The translations under genes and the position numbers were made by a program. From Leptobrachium leishanense (taxonomy: Eukaryota; Chordata; Amphibia; Anura; Megophryidae), in NCBI GenBank assembly GCA_009667805.1, contig CM019069.1:95763204-95827203 (forward strand): a DNA stretch of 64,000 bases, read 5' to 3'. The notes under the pieces were generated by a model. That model saw only the letters and a list, made by a program, of their open reading frames with translations, had not been told where the DNA came from and did no database searches. This document shows positions 57,785-64,000 of the stretch, in pieces; the stretch's first letter is position 1; every line of letters begins with the position of its first letter.

Positions 57785-58150
57785 GGGGCGGAGCTTAGCT
57801 GTACAGGAGAGAAGACGTGCTTTCTTGGAGCTCCGATACCGAGTCTCCACTAGCTGACTTTATTGCCCTCCTGGCTCTCTCTTTGCAGCACTTTTGTCCC
57901 TGAAGGTACAAAGCGATTGATCCGGGGGATCCAAGGTGGTCACTACCTTCAGAGTAGACTTCTTCAGAGTCTCCACGCAGCCCAGCGGCCATTTTGCGGC
58001 CTACGAGGTGGGAGGCCTTTTTGGCGCGGATCCGACTTGTGCCTCACGGGGGGATTTGGAAATAGCAAGACTCTCACAAGGTGCAGACTCATACCCTGGG
58101 ACGGCTGGATGGAGAAAAAGTAACAATTGAAGCCCCAGCCGGCTGCAGAC
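57785..58150 (+). mobile_element. L1 5' end fragment (probable)
   Basis: Begins GGGGGCGGAGCTTAGCTG, like the 5' ends of the two full L1s, and continues with GC-rich leader sequence (AGCGGCCATTTTGCGGCC). It stops where mariner-like sequence starts, so it may have been truncated or interrupted there. No ORF1 is recognisable. Confidence 0.5.
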
Positions 58151-58159
58151 GGCTGCCAG

Positions 58160-58730
58160 CGGGACATCATAGAATCTCTGGGTAATGACACGAGGCGCGG
58201 CAAATGTTTACCTTGACCTTTTGACGGAATACGTGGCACCACAACTACATGACCTTCAACCAACCATAATTTTCTAGCAAGATGGTGCACCACCACATTG
58301 GTGACTGCACGTTCGTGGGTTCCTAAAGGAAACATTTCCAGACCGGGGAATGGGAAGGGGTGGTCCATTTCCCTGGCCACCTCGTTCACCAGATATCACT
58401 CCCTTCAACTTCTTTCCATGGGGTTATGTTAAAGATATCGTGTATCGAACAACGGTACAGGACATCACTAATCTAAAGGATTACAGAGGATCACTGATCC
58501 CATTGCCACCATTGATGAGGGTATGCTACAGCGAACCTGGCAAGAAATCGAGTACCATCTTGATGTGCTTTGTGCAACTAATGGTGCCCATATAGAGGTG
58601 TATTAAATGAGGCAAAAAAGAAACTGAACTATATAAGTCTCATGTTGTAATAATTTTCACTTATCTGTCTGTTCAATTGCCTTTGTAATAAAATTTTGAA
58701 ATTGTAAAGAGACTTTATGGACACCCTGTA
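58160..58730 (+). pseudogene. Tc1/mariner-group element, 3' part with transposase remnant
   Basis: The plus strand, with frame changes, encodes QDGAPPHW, FLKETFPDRGMGRGGPFPWP, PRSPDITPFNFFPWGYVKDI and VYRTTVQDI, the second-Asp and DE-box region of a mariner-related transposase, then the end TWQEIEYHLDVLCATNGAH-like codons. The terminus AGAGACTTTATGGACACCCT followed by GTA at 58730 is the inverted repeat (TACAGGGTGTCC) known from this group. The 5' end is missing. Confidence 0.8.
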
Positions 58731-58810
58731 TTTTGATTTTTATCATCTGTGCAAATTCAGTTTGCTGTATTCAAAGACCACAGTTGAGTTAACTAAAGAT
58801 AATTACTCAC

Positions 58811-58893
58811 TATTTGTTAACGATTCTGGCCCAGATGTTACAGGTGTCCGATTACTTGGGACGTTTACTGGAGCTGTTGAGTTGGTTTCCATG
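58811..58893 (-). other. Candidate exon (unidentified)
   Basis: On the minus strand an 83-base segment is bounded by a polypyrimidine tract plus acceptor (CTCACATCCAG, ending 58894) and a donor-like A|GTGAGTAA (58811/58810). The only open frame of three begins with ATG two bases in and reads METNSTAPVNVPSNRTPVTS and seven more residues, with two N-glycosylation sequons. I cannot match it to a protein. A chance arrangement in AT-rich DNA is quite possible. Confidence 0.25.
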
Positions 58894-58930
58894 CTGGATG
58901 TGAGAATAAAAAGAAAAAAATACACAAGAA

Positions 58931-61900
58931 TAATGTAAGTCGGGTCATCGTTTTAAAGACAGAACAAACACCTGATATAATACAGTATTTATTTTTTCCT
59001 ATCTATCCGAGAACTGGAGGGAAGGATGCTGCACCCAACACCGAGTATTTAATATCTGGAGGCATAATTAAAAGTGTGCTGCTGGCAAGGAGTCCTATCA
59101 AAAAATATTGTTCATGAGAGAAGCCCGATATCCCCTTAAGCAAAGGAGAAAGTTTTAAAAAAAAAGTGCACTCTCCAGCAATACAAGCCAGTAATTGAGG
59201 TTAATGAGTTTCCAGTCAAGCAATATATTATGCATTATTCTTCACGTATAAATAAGTGCATTTCCCAGCCTAAATAATAAAGTAATGGAAGCAATGTTTA
59301 CATACATTTCAAGGAACATTATTAACTTTCATCAAGCAGAAACCGTAGGAATGAGTCACCGAATTGCAATATTTCTTTAGGAGTATGTTCATAAAGGTTT
59401 AAACAAGAAATAAAATGTGGGTTTTGATTTTTTTTTAACGTGTTTTAGGGGAATGCAAAGTTTGCTGTGAGCAAATCTGTAAGCGATTTAAAAGAAGAAT
59501 CCATTGCTACAATTCGAATAGTTTGCATACATTTCTTTTATATGTATGCACTTCGTATGCCGCCTTAATTATGGGCCCTATTTCACTCTTGCCGGTAAAA
59601 GGGAGCAAAGCCAATTGCCCTCATCAGCTCCCTGTTGCCATACCTATTCCATTTTCACGTTTCTGCTAATTGGATGCCACTCAACTCTTGGGCACTGCCC
59701 AGACAGCAATACACAGATCTCTTCATTGCTGCCCAAAACCAACCAGAATATAGTCCTTAATCTTAAATACAAGACATGGGACACCAGACAGGAAAGTGGC
59801 AAACGGTCAGAGCTCATGGTGCCCCCAATGGCGGAACTACCGCCATAGCGACCCACGCGGGCGCTATGGGGCCCAGTGAGGAACCCAGCCGAAGCCCAGC
59901 CATGTCCCGACCCAGGGGTTGTCAGACCAGTTCAGATATGAAATTTCTATATTTCGCAGGACTGTATACATGACGGCCAAGAACTGCTTCAAACAGGCCA
60001 TCTGTCTAATTGGGGTTAAAATGTAACAAGAATATGTGATTTAAAAAATTGACAAGCTAAATGCGTTATCTTTCAGCAAACAAGGGAAGAAACATCCATT
60101 GTTCAGAAACGTTCCTAGTCGATTCTGGTTGTAAAAAAAAACCCCGAGATGTTAGATCACATTACTTTGAAGTAAAGGAACACAACGGGCAGCTGAGCTT
60201 AACCTAGTGTATGTATTCCAGGGCATTGTGTTTATTTGGTCAGATCTAAGCTCTGGAGCCATATAAACCTTAGACAATGGATTGCATAACCTGTAGAATA
60301 AAAAAACCCAGAAAAGGTAAACTGATTTTCTGTTTTTAACAGTGTTAAATTATCTGAATAATCAGTTTGTAATGCTATATTATTAGGCGATAGGATCTAA
60401 CACTATATGGTATTTGAATATTTATGTGGTCAGTTATAATAGAGGCCATACCACATTTAAGTGATTATTACATAACAAATGTCTTATGTATTAACATTTA
60501 TAAAACAGATTAAGTCTGTTAATTATGAATGAATGAATGTATGCCTGCAGAATCATCTTATACACACATATCTCTGGATGTAAATAAGGGGTGTATGAGA
60601 TGCATGCACGCCGTGGCGAAATATGCAGGCGATTTAACAAAAGCAATAATATTGATATTGTTAAATAAACCCATGGAATCCTCGGATATAGTATAAAATG
60701 ACCCCAAAACCATTAAAGATTGGCCACATGCATAAATTAATTCCTGCAGAAGGTTGATGGTTGATCTGAAAGCGCCATCTGCTGGCCAGGTAATATAACA
60801 CCTGGACAGACCCCTGGAGTTAATGAATATATATATATCCTCCAATCAAATGAGGCCACATAGTGATGCACTAGAGCTAAAACTGGGCGGGAAACCACTA
60901 TATAGAGGGGATACTCCAGAGCGGAAGGGAGATTAGAAAAAAAACCCTGAAAGAAAGCTTGGGGAGAGACATGAGGGACGCTTGGAGGAGAGAAAGGGCA
61001 GATACCATCAGCCACTCCAATAAGACGCGACCACACCCTAATCTTACACCATTCTATCTTCACTACCAGATGGTAAAGTATAACTGAATAACTTGATATC
61101 TATTTCCTAATTGCATAGTCCTTACTTTAAATGTCCATCACAAATTAAAGGAATATAAATGAATCATTTTGCTGTTGAAGCCTAAACAGTAGAATAGTAT
61201 CAGCCTCTCCGCTCTACTGCAGACGAGCACAAGAGGAAGAAACTATTAAAGGCGACCTAGTTGCGCTGTAATTTAGTGAAATTATTTATATTCCAAGAAT
61301 ACTGGATGTGGACATCTAAAAATCAATTGTGTACCCATAGTGAGATACGCTGGAACCGTGAAATAGTTTTTATATATCAAGTGCCATCTGCCCCATTAGT
61401 AAAACGAACATAACCCCTTTCATATACATCTTGCAGCCCTTTCAATTGAATGCACGCAAGTCAATAGGACGTTTTGGGTTAACGTATATTGAATTAAGTG
61501 CTGTGATTGATCTGTGGAAGAGTTAGTCTACCTATCGAGTGCGTTATGTATCTCCCTGAAGGAAGTTGCATTTAGTAAATAGGCCCCCACAATAATAAAC
61601 CGTGTTGCAGGTGATGCCCAGTAACTGAGTGTTTTTTTTAGCCATGTTGAAGATTGGTTTATACTGGGAAAGGTTTAAGTGAATAGAATAGAACTTTGTG
61701 TTTAAGAACTGATGCGTGCGCACATATGTGGTGTGGTGTGGTCTATAAACCTAAAATATTTGTCCATTAGATTATTGCGTGTCGCAGTATTGCTACAAAT
61801 CACGATCTATAATTACTTTTGAAATTGCATCTTGCTAATCAGTCGATAACATACGATTGTACGAAACTTGACGTGTGAATAAATTGTGGTTTGAATTGTT

Positions 61901-62110
61901 TTACCGTTACACAGTCTCATATCATCTTTATTGATTTTATGGTGTCTAAAAATATCTAGATCGCATCAAAAGAACTCGGGATAACACGCTATATATTTGT
62001 TAAGACGTATATTCATTGATTGGCTATTAATCCTTATCTTAAAGGGTAAATTACCAAATTATACCATTGGTATTGGAGGCACTGTCATTATATATATATA
62101 TATATATATA
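58931..62110. other. Mostly unassigned, no gene recognised
   Basis: Long AT-rich stretch with few repeats. A hairpin near 59829-59875 (GGCGGAACTACCGCC and GGGCGCTATGGGGCCC) resembles the end of a hAT element. The promoter-like stretch at 60842-60910 is listed separately. (AT)n precedes the Tc1 at 62111. Confidence 0.5.
60842..60925 (+). promoter_or_regulatory. Promoter-like stretch with CCAAT and TATA boxes
   Basis: CCAAT at 60842-60846 and TATATAGAG at 60899-60907 are about 55 bases apart, followed by a purine-rich segment and, near 61070, a donor-like ATG|GTAAAGT. AATAAATTG follows at 61877. This could be the promoter of an old LTR (long LTRs of over 1 kb exist) or a chance arrangement. 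No TG...CA ends or target duplication were found. Confidence 0.25.
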
Positions 62111-63716
62111 CAGTTATTATTATTATTCAACCCTCACTGAAATTGAGTGTTTTGGCCAGTTTGACATTGATTTTGATCATTCAGTCATCTTGCTTACAAT
62201 TACATCAAAGAGGCACGTGTAGGTCAGACAAATATAACAACATTTATAATGAAATAACCACAAATGTCTTTTCTGTGCTCACATCATAATCAGTTTTATT
62301 CAACCCCCAAGTGACATTCAATCTTAGTACAACATCCTTTTACAGTTATAACAGCTTTTAAATGTGAAGCAAAGCTTGACACAAGTGTCTTGCAGCGATC
62401 TACGGGTATCTTCGCCCATTCGTCATGGGCAAAAGCCTCCAGTTCAGTCACATTCTTAGGCTTGCGCACTGCAACTGCTTTCTTTAAGTCCCACCAGAGG
62501 TTCTCAATCGGATTTAAGTCAGGTGACTGCGATGGCCACTCCAAAATGTTCCAGCCTTTAATCTGCAACCATGCTCTAGTGGACTTGGAGGTATGCTTGG
62601 GATCATTGTCCTGTTGAAAGGTCCAACGTCTCCCAAGCCTCAGGTTTGTGACGGACTGCATCACATTGTCAACCAATATCTCCTGGTACTGAAGCGAATT
62701 CATGGTACCTTGCACACGCTGAAGCTTCCCTGTACCTGCAGAAGCAAAACAGCCCCAAAGCATGATTCACCCCCCCACCATGCTTCACAGTAGGCAAGGT
62801 GTTCTTTTCTTCATAGTATTTGTTCTTCCTCCTCCAAACATAGCCTTGATCCATGGGCCCAAACAGTTCTAATTTTGTTTCATCAGTCCACAGAACACTA
62901 TCCCAAAACTTCTGTGGTTTGTCCACATGACTTTTGGCATACTGCAGTCGACTCTTCTTATTCTTTGGAGACAGCAAGGGGGTGCGCCTGGGAGTTCTGG
63001 CATGGAGGCCTTCAATACGCAGTGTGCGCCGTATTGTCTGAGCTGAAACTTCAGTACCCACATCTGACAAATCTTTTCTCAGTTCCTCAGCAGTCACACG
63101 TGGACTTTTCTCCACTCTACACTTCAGGTAGCGCACAGCAGTCAAAGTCAGCATCTTCTTTCTGCCATGACCAGGTAGCGTTTCAACAGTGTCCTTTGCC
63201 TTGAATTTGCGAATGATGCTTCCTATGGTCTCTCTTGGTATGTTTAACATCTTTGCAATCTTCTTATGGCCATTGCCCTTCCTGTGAAGAGTAACCACCT
63301 CTTCTCTTGTCTTCCTGGACCATTCTCTTGACTTCACCATGTTTGTAACCACACCAGTAAATGTCTAGAAGGAGCTGAGTATCACAGTCATTTTAAAGCT
63401 GCCTAATTGGTGCTTATTATGCTTTATTGCTGCTCTGTGACATCCACAGGTGTTTTCAATACCTGATTGAAAACACTTGAATGAACCTCTGTTCTTCAGA
63501 GTGGTAGTCTTTAAGGGGTTGAATAATTGTGTCAATGAAGAATTCACAAAAGAAACATTTACTACTGTATTACAAAACCAATTGATGTCATTTTAGTTGC
63601 ATATGGTTCTTTAAAAAGTCCTTGTAGGATTTCATTCTGAATACAATTACAAATGTACACTAAATTTCCTAAAACCCTTTACAGCATTGGGGGTTGAATA
63701 ATTTTGAACACAACTG
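62111..63716 (-). mobile_element. Tc1-like DNA transposon (family A), second copy
   Basis: The right end, ...TGAACACAACTG at 63716 with TA outside, is intact. The left end begins CAGTTATTATTATTATTCAA at 62111 after TA, where the sister copy has CAGTTGTGTTCAAAATTATT. The rest aligns with 41305-42921 in inverted orientation throughout its length. The transposase has a frameshift. Confidence 0.93.
62317..63340 (-). pseudogene. Tc1-like transposase (family A), one-base frameshift
   Basis: Same protein as at 41681-42709: start [15 protein letters not shown] at 63340, first catalytic Asp in WTDETK. The run of G after KHGG at about 62768-62775 has one base more than the intact copy, which shifts the frame before the second Asp; the second half is open in the other frame (from [10 protein letters not shown] onward) and includes QQDNDPKHT and SPDLNPIEN. 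The end differs from the sister copy (KIECHLGVE in place of KYED), because the frame continues past the usual stop. Confidence 0.92.
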
Positions 63717-63784
63717 TACATACAAATGAAAAATACACGTCATAATTAATATATCCCTGACATATTAATGGAGTCAAACTCTGA

Positions 63785-64000
63785 CAGGGTGGACTGACCC
63801 GTCGGGCACTGCCCGAGGGCCCGTGGGTTGGCAGGGGCCCGGTTTTGGGGTGCAGTCCATTGGCTGGTTCAGTGTGTTTTGTGGTGGCGGCGTCGGCGAT
63901 GCAGCGTGCCTCCCACACTCGTAACACGAGTCTGGGAGCTGCACGCTACATTGGCGGCGGCGGCCCCTCTCGCGTTACCTGTGAGATTCACTTGGCGGGT
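63785..64000 (+). mobile_element. hAT-like element end running off the window
   Basis: CAGGGTGGACTGACCCGTCG with the inverted GGGCACTGCCCGAGGGCCCG is typical of a widespread hAT end (CAGGG(C/T)(C/G)GGACTG). GC-rich sequence continues to the right edge. The other end is not in the window. Confidence 0.5.

Noticed and set aside
60737..61063. 108-codon minus-strand open frame overlapping the promoter-like stretch
   Set aside because: No motif and no splice signals; it opens from a methionine in the middle of AT-rich DNA.

Overview
The window reads as vertebrate intergenic or intronic DNA that is almost entirely transposon-derived. I see no bacterial-style gene, rRNA, tRNA gene or CRISPR array, and no host protein gene that I can name. 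The mix (intact and dead Tc1-like elements, hAT and PIF/Harbinger elements with large MITE families, TTAA-target elements, L1, L2, CR1 and Penelope-like LINEs, a chromodomain Ty3/Gypsy element, a tRNA-derived SINE and a hammerhead ribozyme motif) fits a large, repeat-rich amphibian genome, most likely a frog. The species is inference; a lungfish or another non-amniote vertebrate is not excluded.

Layout. 0-14 kb: a hAT-like element carrying a palindrome and a minisatellite (234-1410); the first of four related TTAA-flanked elements (1714-2956) built as a chain of hairpins; MITEs, including a tandem array (6359-7715); a hammerhead-like motif (8528-8566); and a Harbinger MITE (9518-12304) split by a hAT-like element that holds two LTRs and a 28-bp minisatellite. 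14.5-20.1 kb: a PIF/Harbinger element with both of its genes in fragments, containing a hAT, which contains a TTAA element, which contains a second palindrome/minisatellite hAT. 20.9-29.6 kb: a third TTAA element split by a full-length L1 (21591-28804, itself carrying an ERV-like LTR and an L2 fragment) and by a Harbinger MITE.

29.8-45.6 kb: a Harbinger MITE, a SINE, the third palindrome/minisatellite hAT (30710-31285), then a decayed Tc1-like element split by a Ty3/Gypsy provirus-like element (31772-38279, minus strand), which is in turn split by a Tc1, a MITE and a hAT carrying a CR1 fragment. An apparently intact Tc1 transposase gene sits at 41681-42709, followed by a Penelope-like remnant and another disrupted Harbinger MITE with a solo LTR. 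46.2-64 kb: the fourth TTAA element (inverted), a gypsy-like LTR, a 39-bp minisatellite, a second gypsy fragment, a second full-length L1 (51014-56713, minus), an L1 5' piece, a mariner-like remnant, a mostly unassigned stretch, a second copy of the 41-kb Tc1 (frameshifted, inverted) and a hAT end running off the window.

The genes do not form a pathway; the biology is serial transposon insertion, and several target-site duplications allow the order of events to be read. The most unusual signals are (1) one palindrome-plus-minisatellite cassette in three hAT-like elements with different ends, (2) the hairpin-chain TTAA elements whose stems co-vary between copies, and (3) the hammerhead core. 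Identity statements are by eye; no alignment or database search was run.
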